This document shows, one piece after another, positions 15,804 to 24,729 of a DNA stretch of 64,000 bases (position 1 is the first letter of the stretch; each line of letters opens with the position of its first letter). The DNA comes from CAYVHU01 sp964451415. GTDB taxonomy: Bacteria > Pseudomonadota > Alphaproteobacteria > Rhodospirillales > Magnetovibrionaceae. A program made the translations under genes and the position numbers. The DNA lies in contig CAYVHU010000004.1 of assembly GCA_964451415.1 (NCBI GenBank), forward strand, positions 1-64,000, in the 5' to 3' direction. Below the pieces are notes generated by a model. It did no database searches and was not told the origin of the DNA. It saw only the letters and a list, made by a program, of their open reading frames with translations.

Positions 15804-16880
15804 ATGTTCAAGCTCAAAGAAAAGATTTTTGCGGGCGTTTTGCTCGGCGCCGGGATGGCGATGATGGTTCCCCAGGCGAACGCCGAGACTCTACGGTTGC
15901 TGACCTGGGGCGGGTACGCGCCGGAAAAAGTGGTAAAGATGTTCAAGGCCGAAACGGGCATTGATGTTGAGGTCACGAATTCCAACAATGAAGAAATGAT
16001 TTCCAAGCTGCGCGCCACCGGCGGGGCGGGCTTCGATTTGGTGCAACCGTCTCAGGACCGTATCGCGGGTGCACAGGTGGAATACGACATCTACAAGCCG
16101 ATCGACCTCAGCAAAATCAACACCAAGCTGTTCATCGCCTCGATGCTGAAGGGCACGCAAAAGAACACCACCGTGAACGGAAAAGTTTACGGCGTGCCGG
16201 ACGTTTGGGGCACCAGCGCGTTGACGGTGAACACGAAGAAGGCGCCGGGGATCAAGGATTACCTGGATTTGTGCAAGCCGGAATATGCGGGCAAGGTGAC
16301 GTACCGTCTGAAACGCCCGACGCTGATCGCGTTTGCGTTTTCCATGGGCATGGACCCGTTCGCGGCCTATGGCGACCCGGCGAAGTACCAGAAAATTCTC
16401 AACAAGGTTCAGACCAAGCTGCTGTCTTGCAAGGCCAACGTGAAGACCTATTGGACCGGTGGTGATGCGCTGATCAATCTGATTCGTTCGGGCGAAGTGG
16501 TTGCCGCCATGGCCTGGGACGGTTCGGGCTGGAAAGTGAACGCGGAAATGCCGGATGTCAAAACCATCGCGCCAACCTCGGGCGCATTGGGTTGGATCGA
16601 CACCTTCGCGCTGCCGAAGAAAACCAGGGCGGAAGATGCGGCGTATAAGTGGATCAATTTCGTCATGCAGCCGAAAATCGCGGCCATGGTCACCGCGGCC
16701 GCAGGCAACTTCACCGCGTCCAAGGGCAGTGATAAATATGTCGAGGCGGCCAAAAGCAAGCGTTTCCGCGAGACGTTCTCTGCTGCCGCCATTGATAACA
16801 TCAAATGGTATCCCCCGGTTCCGGCCGGCCTTGAAGATATGGAAGGCAAGGTTCTGGATCGCATCCAGGCTGCCAAGTAA
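15804..16880 (+). CDS. polyamine-type ABC transporter, periplasmic binding protein
   Basis: The 358-residue exported protein has a signal peptide ending AQANA (about residue 27) and the PotD/PotF-type fold: LRLLTWGGYAPEKVVKMF, GFDLVQPSQD, KVYGVPDVWGTSALTVN. It captures the solute for the following ATPase and two permeases. This family handles putrescine and spermidine but also other amines and organic ligands, so the solute is open. Its neighbours (a glycerophosphodiesterase and a gamma-glutamyl-amine pathway) favour an ethanolamine-containing compound. A strong GGGAGAAGG site and a downstream hairpin suit high expression. Confidence 0.85.
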   Translation: MFKLKEKIFAGVLLGAGMAMMVPQANAETLRLLTWGGYAPEKVVKMFKAETGIDVEVTNSNNEEMISKLRATGGAGFDLVQPSQDRIAGAQVEYDIYKPIDLSKINTKLFIASMLKGTQKNTTVNGKVYGVPDVWGTSALTVNTKKAPGIKDYLDLCKPEYAGKVTYRLKRPTLIAFAFSMGMDPFAAYGDPAKYQKILNKVQTKLLSCKANVKTYWTGGDALINLIRSGEVVAAMAWDGSGWKVNAEMPDVKTIAPTSGALGWIDTFALPKKTRAEDAAYKWINFVMQPKIAAMVTAAAGNFTASKGSDKYVEAAKSKRFRETFSAAAIDNIKWYPPVPAGLEDMEGKVLDRIQAAK

Positions 16881-16903
16881 TTGAAGCGACTTTAAACGGC
16901 GCT

Positions 16904-16931
16904 CGGCGCATGGCGACGTTGCCATGCGCCG
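16904..16931 (+). other. 11-bp stem-loop between binding protein and ATPase genes
   Basis: CGGCGCATGGC (16904-16914) pairs perfectly with 16921-16931 around a 6-nt loop and has no U-tract. Such hairpins after the binding-protein gene commonly stabilise its mRNA segment, giving more binding protein than membrane components. That role is inferred here. Confidence 0.65.
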
Positions 16932-16969
16932 CTTCGCGTTGATTTGACGATTTATTTCAGGACAGCGTT

Positions 16970-18088
16970 TTGAACACTCAGGAAACCTATGATCTGGAAT
17001 GCCGTAATTTAACGTGTCGCTTTGGCGATTTCGTTGCGGTGGATAATGTCTCGTTCGGTGTGCCGCGGGGGGAATTTTTTTCCATTCTGGGTCCCAGCGG
17101 GTGCGGCAAGACGACGATCATGCGCATGATGGCTGGATTTCTACGGCCGACTTCGGGCGACATCTTGATCAATGACCGCTCGGTTCTGGACGTCCCGCCC
17201 AATAAACGCCCCGTGAACATGGTGTTCCAGCATCTGGCGTTGTTTCCCATGATGAGCGTGGCGGAAAACATTGCTTACGGTCTGGTGCGCAAGGGGCTGA
17301 GTAAGAGCGACATCGCCGAAAAGGTGAAATCGGCTTTGGAGCAGATCGGCCTGCCCGGTTCCGGCGATAAAAACATCAAACAGCTTTCCGGCGGCCAACA
17401 ACAGCGCGTGGCCATCGCGCGGTGCCTGGTTCTGGAACCGGCTGCCTTGTTGCTGGACGAACCCTTGGGCGCGCTGGATCTGAAGCTGCGCGAACACATG
17501 AAGATCGAACTGAAAAAAATGCAGGACCAGTTCAACACCACCTTCATTTACATCACGCACGATCAATCCGAAGCGCTGGTGATGTCGTCGCATGTGGCGG
17601 TCATGAACCAGGGGAAATTTGAACAGATCGGCACGCCTCAGGATCTTTATTATCACCCCGATACGGCTTTCGTGGCCGGGTTCGTCGGCGATGCCAACAG
17701 GTGGCACGGACGGGTGGATGCGCGTGATGCAGGGAGCGTCAAAGTCACCACGAACGACGGTGTGAGCCTGATGGCGACGCCCGCCGGGGCCGGGACGCTG
17801 GTGCAAGGTGAGGCGGTGGAAATCTTCGTGCGTCCCGAATCCGTGGCCATCGGGACCGAAGCGGGCCGTGTCTCGGCCATGGACAACCGCATTACCGGCG
17901 AGGTGGTGAGTATCTTGTTCAACGGCGCGAACAGCCGCGCGCTGGTGCGTGAACGCGTGAGCGGTGGCGAGGTGGACGTGGCCCTGCCGCAAACAGGGGA
18001 ATTTTCGCACCTTGTGCGCGGACAGCAGGTTCATCTGGGCTGGGGCCTGGCGCAGGCCAAGGCGTTCGCGGTGAAGGGGATGGAGTGA
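16970..18088 (+). CDS. polyamine-type ABC transporter, ATP-binding protein
   Basis: The 372-residue PotA/PotG-type ATPase has Walker A GPSGCGKTT, a Q-loop (MVFQHLALFP), the LSGGQQQR signature, Walker B (AALLLDEPLGALD) and an H-loop (ITHD). A C-terminal TOBE regulatory domain starts at about residue 240. The start is TTG at 16970, since no closer in-frame ATG lies before the ABC fold. It energises the importer together with the two permeases that follow by overlap. Confidence 0.9.
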   Translation: MNTQETYDLECRNLTCRFGDFVAVDNVSFGVPRGEFFSILGPSGCGKTTIMRMMAGFLRPTSGDILINDRSVLDVPPNKRPVNMVFQHLALFPMMSVAENIAYGLVRKGLSKSDIAEKVKSALEQIGLPGSGDKNIKQLSGGQQQRVAIARCLVLEPAALLLDEPLGALDLKLREHMKIELKKMQDQFNTTFIYITHDQSEALVMSSHVAVMNQGKFEQIGTPQDLYYHPDTAFVAGFVGDANRWHGRVDARDAGSVKVTTNDGVSLMATPAGAGTLVQGEAVEIFVRPESVAIGTEAGRVSAMDNRITGEVVSILFNGANSRALVRERVSGGEVDVALPQTGEFSHLVRGQQVHLGWGLAQAKAFAVKGME

Positions 18089-18963
18089 TGAGGCTGAAAG
18101 CGCCGATGAAAACGCCTGTGCGCCTGGGACTTCTGTTGTTGCTGGCGCCCTTGGTGCTATGGTTGGTGTTGCTGATCATCCTGCCCCATGTGGATATGTT
18201 TATGATTTCCATGCGCACCCGGGTCGCGCCGCGGGTCTATGAGCCCAGCTTCGCCAATTATGCCGCGTTTTTCACCGAGCCTTTGTATTGGCGAACCTTT
18301 GCGCGCACGGCGATCATGTCCATTGTGGCGACGGTTCTGACGCTGATCATCGGCTTCCCGGTGTCCTATTACATCGCCAAAATGCTGCGCGGGCGGCTTA
18401 AAAGTTTTTTGTTTCTGTTGTGTCTGGTGCCCTTTTGGGTGAGTGAGCTGGTGCGCACCTTCGGCTGGATGATCCTGCTGCGCGAAAGCGGCGTGTTTTC
18501 AAACCTCTTGCAATGGCTGGGTCTGGCTTCTGGGCCGGTGGAGATGCTCTACAACGACGCCACCATCATGGTGGGGCTGGTCTATACGTCCATGCTGTTC
18601 ATGGTGGTGCCGCTGGTCAGCACGCTGGATAGCCTCGATGACGCCCAGGTGGAAGCCGGCTACGATCTTGGCGGCAACGCGTTTACGGTGCTGCGCAAAA
18701 TCATCATTCCCCACGCCATGCCGGGCATTGTGTCGGGGTGTATCGTCGTGTTCATGCTGAGCCTCGGCAACTACTTGACTCCGGTCTTGCTGGGGGGCAA
18801 GAACAGCATGTGGTTTACGGCCCAGATTTACACCCAGTTCATCACGCGGTTCAATTGGGAACTGGGGGCGGCGTTCGGCTTTTTGTTGCTGGGGCTGTCG
18901 TCCTTGATCGTGTGGGCGGGGCTGAAGTTTGCTCGCCAGACCCTTTCCGAGGCCATGGGATAA
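18088..18963 (+). CDS. ABC transporter permease, PotB/PotH type
   Basis: The 291-residue inner-membrane protein has about six transmembrane segments and the cytoplasmic EAA loop (VEAGYDLGGNAFTVLRKIIIPHAMPG) that contacts the ATPase. The ATG at 18088 overlaps the stop of the ATPase gene (TGATG). An in-frame GTG lies one codon earlier. It forms the translocation pore with the next gene product. Confidence 0.9.
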   Translation: MRLKAPMKTPVRLGLLLLLAPLVLWLVLLIILPHVDMFMISMRTRVAPRVYEPSFANYAAFFTEPLYWRTFARTAIMSIVATVLTLIIGFPVSYYIAKMLRGRLKSFLFLLCLVPFWVSELVRTFGWMILLRESGVFSNLLQWLGLASGPVEMLYNDATIMVGLVYTSMLFMVVPLVSTLDSLDDAQVEAGYDLGGNAFTVLRKIIIPHAMPGIVSGCIVVFMLSLGNYLTPVLLGGKNSMWFTAQIYTQFITRFNWELGAAFGFLLLGLSSLIVWAGLKFARQTLSEAMG

Positions 18964-18974
18964 GGAATGCGCTT

Positions 18975-19847
18975 GTGATTCCCTCCATTCCACAATCCAC
19001 CGCTTTTCGCGTGACCTACGGCGCATACATTACACTGTTTTTCATTTATCTGGTGATGCCGCTGGTGGTGGTGGCGGTGTTTGCGTTCAATGATTCCACG
19101 TTTCCGTCCCTGCCGTGGGGCGGGTTTACGTGGGATTGGTTCTTTAGCGATACGCAAGCGCGCCTGGGTCTGTTCCACGATTCGCGCCTGTTGGGCAGTA
19201 TCTGGACGTCTTTTGTCATTGCCTGCTGGGTCACGGTGCTATCGGTCGCGGTCGGTCTGTCCAACGCGTTTTTATTCGAACGTGAAGATTTCCCGTTCAA
19301 AAGCGTGCTCTATATGTTGATGCTGCTTCCGTTGGTCATTCCCGGCGTGATTTTGGGGATTTCCATCCTTGTTTTTTCCAGCACCCTGGCCAACGGCCTG
19401 GACACGATCTTCGGCATTGATGCAGAATTTCTGCGACCGAGTACATTTTTGGTGGTGATCGGGCAGTTTTCGTTCATTGCCACCATTGCCACGCTGATTA
19501 TTGCCGCTCGGTTGCGAAAATTCGACAGGACGCTGGAAGAGGCGGCCTTGAACCTGGGAGCCTCGAAGCTGGTTGCGGTGTGGACGGTGACAATTGTGTA
19601 CCTGCGACCCGCCATCATCGGCGCGGCCATTGTGTCGTTTTTGATGTCGTTTGAAAATTTCAATACCACCTTGATGCTGGTGGGATCCGACCAGCCCTTG
19701 ACCATCGCCATGTACGGACGGCTGCGTGAAGGTTCGACGCCGGAACTCAACGCCTTGTCGTTACTGTTGATGGCGGTGTCGGGGGGGCTGGCCTTGCTGA
19801 GCGTGTTTGTGCAACGCGATCAAAGCGGTGTGAAGAAACGCAAATGA
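18975..19847 (+). CDS. ABC transporter permease, PotC/PotI type
   Basis: The 290-residue membrane protein has about six transmembrane segments and an EAA loop (LEEAALNLGASKLVAVWTVTIVYLRPAI). GTG 18975 is chosen because AAGGAA lies about 8 nt before it. The frame is open further upstream, but only as a shadow of the previous gene. The last codons overlap the start of the phosphodiesterase gene by 4 bp, placing that enzyme in the same operon. Confidence 0.9.
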   Translation: MIPSIPQSTAFRVTYGAYITLFFIYLVMPLVVVAVFAFNDSTFPSLPWGGFTWDWFFSDTQARLGLFHDSRLLGSIWTSFVIACWVTVLSVAVGLSNAFLFEREDFPFKSVLYMLMLLPLVIPGVILGISILVFSSTLANGLDTIFGIDAEFLRPSTFLVVIGQFSFIATIATLIIAARLRKFDRTLEEAALNLGASKLVAVWTVTIVYLRPAIIGAAIVSFLMSFENFNTTLMLVGSDQPLTIAMYGRLREGSTPELNALSLLLMAVSGGLALLSVFVQRDQSGVKKRK

Positions 19848-20596
19848 TGCGCAGGAACCACCCGGCTCACATGCCGAAGATCATCGCGCATCGCGGCGTC
19901 AGTGCCAGCGTTCCGGAAAACACGCTGTCGGCCTTTTCGCGTGCGGCCGCATTGGGAGCGCAAGCGGTGGAACTCGACGCCACCGTGAGCCGCGATGGCA
20001 TCGCCGTGGTTCTGCACGACGAAACGCTTGAGCGATGTACGCACGGGCATGGCTTCGTGATTTTGAAGACGATCGAGGAACTTTCTCGACTGGATGCGGG
20101 GGCCTGGTTTGCTCCGCAGTTCGCCGGTGAACACGTGCCCCTGCTCAGTACGGTGCTGGCGTTGGTGGCCGAAAGGGGCATGGCGCTAAATCTAGAAATC
20201 AAGCCGACGTTGGGATGGGAAGAACCCACCGCGCGCGCCGTCGCCGATGCCGTTCGTGCCGTGTGGCCACAAGGGGCACGACTTCTGGTGTCCTCCATGA
20301 GCCCCTTGGCGCTGGATACTTTTCATGCCTTGATGGCGGATGTTGCTTTGGGTTTGATCACCACCGCGGTGCCGGAAAATTGGCGAGAGCGTATGCAAAG
20401 TCATAACTGTAGCGCGCTGCACTGCCACCATGCTTTTGTGACGCCGGGACTTGCGTGCGACCTGCACGATGCGGGGTATCGGCTGCATGTGTATACCGTC
20501 AACGACGAAAACCGGGCGAAGACCTTGTTCGCCATGGGTGTCGATGCGGTGTTTTCCGATTGTCCGGAACGTTTGTTGGCGCTCAGTCAGACCTGA
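19844..20596 (+). CDS. ugpQ: cytoplasmic glycerophosphodiester phosphodiesterase
   Basis: The 250-residue GDPD-family protein has HRG near residue 16, ENTLSAF, ELDATVSRDG and LHDETLERCTHG with the catalytic His and acidic metal ligands, and NLEIKP further on. It has no signal peptide, so it acts on imported glycerophosphodiesters, releasing glycerol 3-phosphate and an alcohol such as ethanolamine or choline. Its 4-bp overlap with the permease gene suggests that the importer brings in its substrate, as UgpQ does with the Ugp system. The tail overlaps rpiR by 14 bp. Confidence 0.85.
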   Translation: MMRRNHPAHMPKIIAHRGVSASVPENTLSAFSRAAALGAQAVELDATVSRDGIAVVLHDETLERCTHGHGFVILKTIEELSRLDAGAWFAPQFAGEHVPLLSTVLALVAERGMALNLEIKPTLGWEEPTARAVADAVRAVWPQGARLLVSSMSPLALDTFHALMADVALGLITTAVPENWRERMQSHNCSALHCHHAFVTPGLACDLHDAGYRLHVYTVNDENRAKTLFAMGVDAVFSDCPERLLALSQT

Positions 20597-21449
20597 ACTT
20601 TTCCATCCGTTCGATGCGTTTTTTCGCCGTATCCCAGCTTTCGCGCCCGACGGCTTCGATCAGTGCGTCGGCGAGAACCAGAGCGGCGGCGGTGCTGTCC
20701 CATGTGGTTCCGGTTTCGATGTGCACGGGAAAAATGTGGTTGGCAAAACGTGCAATAGGCGACAGCCACTGATCGGTCACCAAAATGATGCTCACGTTCA
20801 AGGCATGGGCCTGTTCGGCGAAACGCATGGTACCGCTTTCGTAACGGCGAACGTCGAAGACGACGAGAGTATGGCGCCGTCCCATGTCCAAAAGTGCCTG
20901 GGTTTTCGTGGTGTCGTCCCCGCACACCAGATGGACGTTGGGGCGAAGGGTGCGCAGGTGCTCGTACAGGTAATGGGCGATGGGACCGCTGAGCCGCCCA
21001 CCGATAATGGAAACCGGGCGTTTGATATCGGCGAGCAGGTTACTTGCCGCCGCGAAATCGGCATGCGAAAGGCCCGCCATGGTCGTGCGGATGTTGTCAA
21101 CTGCCGTTTCCGCGAAGTCGTCGAGCAATCCCCCACGTCGGCCCTGCGTGGGGTGCGTTTTTGCGGAACGGGCCTTGGCCAGAGGCGAACGAAGTTGTTC
21201 TTCCAGTTCTGCGCGCAGCTTGGCTTGGAAATCGGCATAGCCTGAAAAACCCAGTTTGTCGATAAAGCGCAGCACCGTCGGTGCGCTCACGCCGGCATGG
21301 GCGGCATATTTCGCCACCGTGCCGAGACCGGCCATGGGATAATTTCCCAGCAGGTACTGCGCAAGCCGGCGTTGTGAGGCGCTTAGGCTTTGCTTTTCGA
21401 AGCACGATCGGATCTGCTCGGCGACGGTGTGGTCGCGGCTGTCGGGCAC
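20583..21449 (-). CDS. RpiR/MurR-family transcriptional regulator
   Basis: The 288-residue protein has an N-terminal HTH_6 domain (ASQRRLAQYLLGNYP ... AAHAGVSAPTVLRFIDKLGFSGYADFQ) and a C-terminal SIS domain (about residues 130-260). Such regulators sense phosphorylated sugars or related ligands. It is divergent from the permease-ligase genes and convergent with the ABC-phosphodiesterase operon, so it sits in the centre of the proposed amino-alcohol pathway and probably controls it. The true ligand is unknown; glycerol 3-phosphate or phosphoethanolamine would fit the context. Confidence 0.85.
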   Translation of the reverse strand: MPDSRDHTVAEQIRSCFEKQSLSASQRRLAQYLLGNYPMAGLGTVAKYAAHAGVSAPTVLRFIDKLGFSGYADFQAKLRAELEEQLRSPLAKARSAKTHPTQGRRGGLLDDFAETAVDNIRTTMAGLSHADFAAASNLLADIKRPVSIIGGRLSGPIAHYLYEHLRTLRPNVHLVCGDDTTKTQALLDMGRRHTLVVFDVRRYESGTMRFAEQAHALNVSIILVTDQWLSPIARFANHIFPVHIETGTTWDSTAAALVLADALIEAVGRESWDTAKKRIERMEKFRSD

Positions 21450-21645
21450 GGCGTGATATTCCTCAAATCGGGGCGCAATGTAATAAATAGTACAATCTTC
21501 ATGGTGCGCCTCTTGTCAAGTCCAGATCTCATGCAAGGGGCATGAATTTGATCGTTCGTGAGCGCCTGACATTTGGGGACAGGCCGATTATGACTGCGTT
21601 TGCATGGTGTTAAAAAAAACAATTGCGGTAATATATGGCGTTAAT

Positions 21646-21659
21646 GTAACGTCTATTAC
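21646..21659 (+). promoter_or_regulatory. candidate operator before the permease gene
   Basis: GTAA-N6-TTAC lies 51 bp upstream of the permease ATG, in the spacer shared with rpiR. Neighbouring TAATGTAACGT and ATTACGTT motifs repeat parts of it. It is a plausible RpiR-family site; support is symmetry and position only. Confidence 0.3.
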
Positions 21660-21710
21660 GTTTCCTGGGAGATTGATTAAGCGTAATGAAAAGTTGGAGG
21701 GGATAAAACC

Positions 21711-23222
21711 ATGACAGGGAAGAAAGTCGGCAGTGTGACTTACCGTCAGGCCGATGATAAATATTTTGAAAAGCGTGGGCTCAGGCGCTACGCGGGTGTT
21801 TGGTCACTGTGGGCCTTGGGTGTCGGCGCCGTTATTTCGGGCGACTTTTTTGGTTGGAACTTTGGATTGGCTGCCGGTGGTTTTGGCGGTCTTTTTTACG
21901 CCACCATCATCATTGCGGTGATGTATGTGGGGCTGTGTTATTCCCTTGCTGAAATGTCACCTGCCATGCCCCATGCCGGTGGCGCGTATTCGTTTGGCCG
22001 TTCCGCCATGGGGCCGTGGGGTGGCTTTATCACCGGCCTTGCGGAAAACATGGAATATGTTTTGACACCGGCGGTGATCGTGGTCGGCATCGGCGGCTAC
22101 ATGGGTGCGATCTTCAACGATCTGCTCGGCGTCAACATCGCCGATCCGGTGTGGTGGCTGTTCTCTTACGCTGTGTTTGTGGGATTGAATTTTTGGGGCG
22201 TGGAAATCACCTTCAAATTTTCGGTCTTCATCACGTTTCTGGCGTTGGGTATTTTGCTGGTGTTCTGGATCGGGGCCATTCCGCTGTTCAGTTGGGATTA
22301 TCTGGTCAACATTCCGCCCGAGGCTGGCCGTAGCGCCTGGCTGCCCATGGGGCCGATGGGCATTGCGTATGCCTTGCCTTTTGCCATCTGGTTTTATCTC
22401 GCCATCGAACAATTGCCGTTGGCGGCGGAAGAATCTCACGATCCCACCCACGACATGCCCAAGGGTCTTTTGTATGGCATCTTGACGCTGATCATCGCTT
22501 CGGTGCTGACGCTGTTCCTGAATACCGGTATCGCACCGGGTGCGCTGGAAGTCGGTAAATCCAGTGAACCGTTGTTTCTGGCTTTCAAGACCATCTTCGG
22601 CGAAGGTGCGGGCGCGGCCTTGTTGGCGCTGGTTGCGGTGGCGGGGCTGATCGCCAGCTTCCACACCATCATTTACGCCTATGGCCGCAATATTTATTCT
22701 TTGTCGCGCGCGGGATATTTCCCACACTGGATGTCGATTACCCACGACAAACGCAAGACGCCGTATGTGGCGTTGGTTGTGGGCGCCGTGGTCGGATATG
22801 TGGTGGCGTTGATCATCCAGTTCGGAAGCTCCATCTTCGGCAACGTGCCGGTTGGTGCGGTCTTGCTGAACATGGCCGTGTTCGGGGCGGTGATTGCCTA
22901 TATCATGCAGATGGTTTCGTTCGTGCTTCTGCGGGTCAGGCTCAAGCATATCGAACGTCCCTATGTCAGCCCGCTGGGTAATTTTGGGGCCATTGTCGCG
23001 GGGCTTATCGCTGCCGTGACACTGGGCTTCTTGTTCGTGAACCCGGACTATGTGGTGGGTGTTTACGGCAGCGCGGCGTGGTTCGCGGTCGGTTTGATCT
23101 ACTTCGCCCTGGTGGGACGTCATAAACTGATTCTCTCGCCGGAAGAAGAATTTGCGGTTACGGGCGGCCAGCATGGTCATCCGGAACGTGAAGGTTACGG
23201 TAAGACCGAATTGACCGAGTAA
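21711..23222 (+). CDS. APC-family amino acid permease, ethanolamine permease type
   Basis: The 503-residue inner-membrane protein has about twelve hydrophobic segments and belongs to the amino acid/polyamine/organocation superfamily. The N-terminal region (WSLWALGVGAVISGDFFGWNFGL ... AEMSPAMPHAGGAYSFGRSAMGPWGG) resembles ethanolamine permeases of the eat/EutP type. A good GGAGGGG ribosome site precedes the ATG. The next gene is a glutamine-synthetase-like ligase, as in other gamma-glutamyl-amine pathways, so the likely substrate is an amine or amino alcohol. Ethanolamine is my preferred assignment. Confidence 0.8.
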   Translation: MTGKKVGSVTYRQADDKYFEKRGLRRYAGVWSLWALGVGAVISGDFFGWNFGLAAGGFGGLFYATIIIAVMYVGLCYSLAEMSPAMPHAGGAYSFGRSAMGPWGGFITGLAENMEYVLTPAVIVVGIGGYMGAIFNDLLGVNIADPVWWLFSYAVFVGLNFWGVEITFKFSVFITFLALGILLVFWIGAIPLFSWDYLVNIPPEAGRSAWLPMGPMGIAYALPFAIWFYLAIEQLPLAAEESHDPTHDMPKGLLYGILTLIIASVLTLFLNTGIAPGALEVGKSSEPLFLAFKTIFGEGAGAALLALVAVAGLIASFHTIIYAYGRNIYSLSRAGYFPHWMSITHDKRKTPYVALVVGAVVGYVVALIIQFGSSIFGNVPVGAVLLNMAVFGAVIAYIMQMVSFVLLRVRLKHIERPYVSPLGNFGAIVAGLIAAVTLGFLFVNPDYVVGVYGSAAWFAVGLIYFALVGRHKLILSPEEEFAVTGGQHGHPEREGYGKTELTE

Positions 23223-23235
23223 GGTCGCACGATAC

Positions 23236-23272
23236 GGCGGACCGGGCAAAAGCCCGGTCCGCCGCCATTTTT
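23236..23272 (+). terminator. rho-independent terminator after the permease gene
   Basis: A perfect 12-bp stem (23236-23247 with 23252-23263), a 4-nt AAAA loop and a T-run at 23268-23272. It divides the permease from the downstream ligase-dehydrogenase genes, which may then have their own promoter or depend on read-through. Confidence 0.85.
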
Positions 23273-23337
23273 CATTCAGGTAGGTTACGATGGCGGTGGC
23301 GCCTTGATGCGCCGGGCCGTGCGTATGGAGAAAAGCG

Positions 23338-24705
23338 ATGAAAACCAGAACCCTCAAAACCGCTCAGGACGCCCTGAAACTTGTCCGGGAACGCGAACTG
23401 AGCCACGTCAAGGTCGGTGTTTTCGATATCGACGGCATCTTGCGCGGCAAATATATGTCATTGAAAAAATTTGAATCCGCATTGAAAGGCGGCTTTGGGT
23501 TTTGCGACGTGGTGCTGGGTTGGGATTCACGCGACCAGCTCTATGACAACGTCACCTACACGGGCTGGCACACGGGTTATCCCGACGCACCTGTGAAGTT
23601 GCTGGTGGAGAGTTGCCGTGACATTCCGTGGGAAGACAACATGTTGTTGTTTCTCGGCGAATTTGCCGGCGATGCGGAAAAGATCTGTCCGCGCGGGACC
23701 TTGAAGCGCGTGTTGAAGCGGGCCAAAAAAATGGGCTATGAGGTCCAGGCCGGTTTTGAATACGAATTTTTCGTGTTTGAGGAAACGCCCGATACCGTGC
23801 GCGAAAAGAATTTCAGGAACTTAAAGCCCTTAGCGCCGGATTTCTTCGGCTATTCGGTAATTCGCAACACGGTGCATTCCGATTTTTATCGTGAAATGCT
23901 GGATGGCTGCGAAGCCATGGACATGTCTTTGGAAGGCCTGCACGAAGAAACCGGACCCGGTGTCTTGGAAGCGGCCATCGGCGTCGATGAAGGTTTGAGC
24001 GCCGCCGACAAGGCCGCCTTGTTCAAGACCTTCACCAAAGTCATGGCGCAGAAAATGGGCCTTATGGCCACCTTTATGGCGAAGTGGTCGTCCGACTGGC
24101 CGGGCCAAAGCGGACACATCCACATTTCGCTGACGGATGCAAAAGGCAAGAATGTTTTTTACGATGCGAAAAAACCCCACACCATGAGCGACAAGCAGCG
24201 CTGGTTCATCGGTGGACAGCAAAAAATGATGCGTGAAATCCTGGCCATGATTTCTCCCACGGTCAATTCCTTTACGCGTTTGATTCCCGGGTTCTGGGCG
24301 CCGACGACGGCCAGTTGGGGCATCGAAAATCGCACCTGCGCGTTGCGCGTTATCGCGGGGTCTCCGAAGGCCCAGCGTGTCGAATACCGCATTGCGGCTG
24401 CCGATGCGAACCCTTATCTGGCGCTCGCCGCCTCGGTGGCCTCGGGCTTGTGGGGGATTGAAAACAAGGTCGAGCCCACCGATCCCCTTGAAGGCAATGC
24501 CTATGAAAAAACCATGCCCAAGCGCTTAGGCCTGCCCACGACCTTGTGGGAAGCGGCGCAGAACTTGAAAGCTTCCAAGGCCGCGCGCGACTACCTCGGC
24601 GATGAATTCGTGGACCATTTCGCCGCCTCACGCGAGTGGGAGGAACGCGAATTCCGCCGCCACATTACCGATTGGGAAATGGAACGGTATTTCGAGATCA
24701 TCTAA
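23338..24705 (+). CDS. glutamine-synthetase-like gamma-glutamyl-amine ligase
   Basis: The 455-residue protein has the glutamine synthetase fold: a short beta-grasp N-terminus, the catalytic EYEFFVFEE strand, SGHIHISL and NSFTRLIPGFWAPTTASWGIENRTCALRV. It lacks the adenylylation-site region of GlnA and resembles the PuuA/GlnA4 group, which ligate glutamate to amines rather than ammonia. Followed by aldehyde and alcohol dehydrogenases and a GATase, it most likely forms gamma-glutamyl-ethanolamide or a close analogue. Substrate specificity is inferred from context. Confidence 0.82.
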   Translation: MKTRTLKTAQDALKLVRERELSHVKVGVFDIDGILRGKYMSLKKFESALKGGFGFCDVVLGWDSRDQLYDNVTYTGWHTGYPDAPVKLLVESCRDIPWEDNMLLFLGEFAGDAEKICPRGTLKRVLKRAKKMGYEVQAGFEYEFFVFEETPDTVREKNFRNLKPLAPDFFGYSVIRNTVHSDFYREMLDGCEAMDMSLEGLHEETGPGVLEAAIGVDEGLSAADKAALFKTFTKVMAQKMGLMATFMAKWSSDWPGQSGHIHISLTDAKGKNVFYDAKKPHTMSDKQRWFIGGQQKMMREILAMISPTVNSFTRLIPGFWAPTTASWGIENRTCALRVIAGSPKAQRVEYRIAAADANPYLALAASVASGLWGIENKVEPTDPLEGNAYEKTMPKRLGLPTTLWEAAQNLKASKAARDYLGDEFVDHFAASREWEEREFRRHITDWEMERYFEII

Positions 24706-24729
24706 ACCTTTTGTTCGAGACGAAAAACA

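Noticed and set aside
18738..18974. N-terminal extension of the second permease
   Set aside because: The extra residues are an out-of-frame reading of the first permease; the GTG at 18975 with AAGGAA upstream is the better start.
21957..23357. Antisense open frame of 466 codons across the permease gene
   Set aside because: Same effect; composition is His/Gln/Arg-rich and the sense strand is a clear twelve-segment permease.
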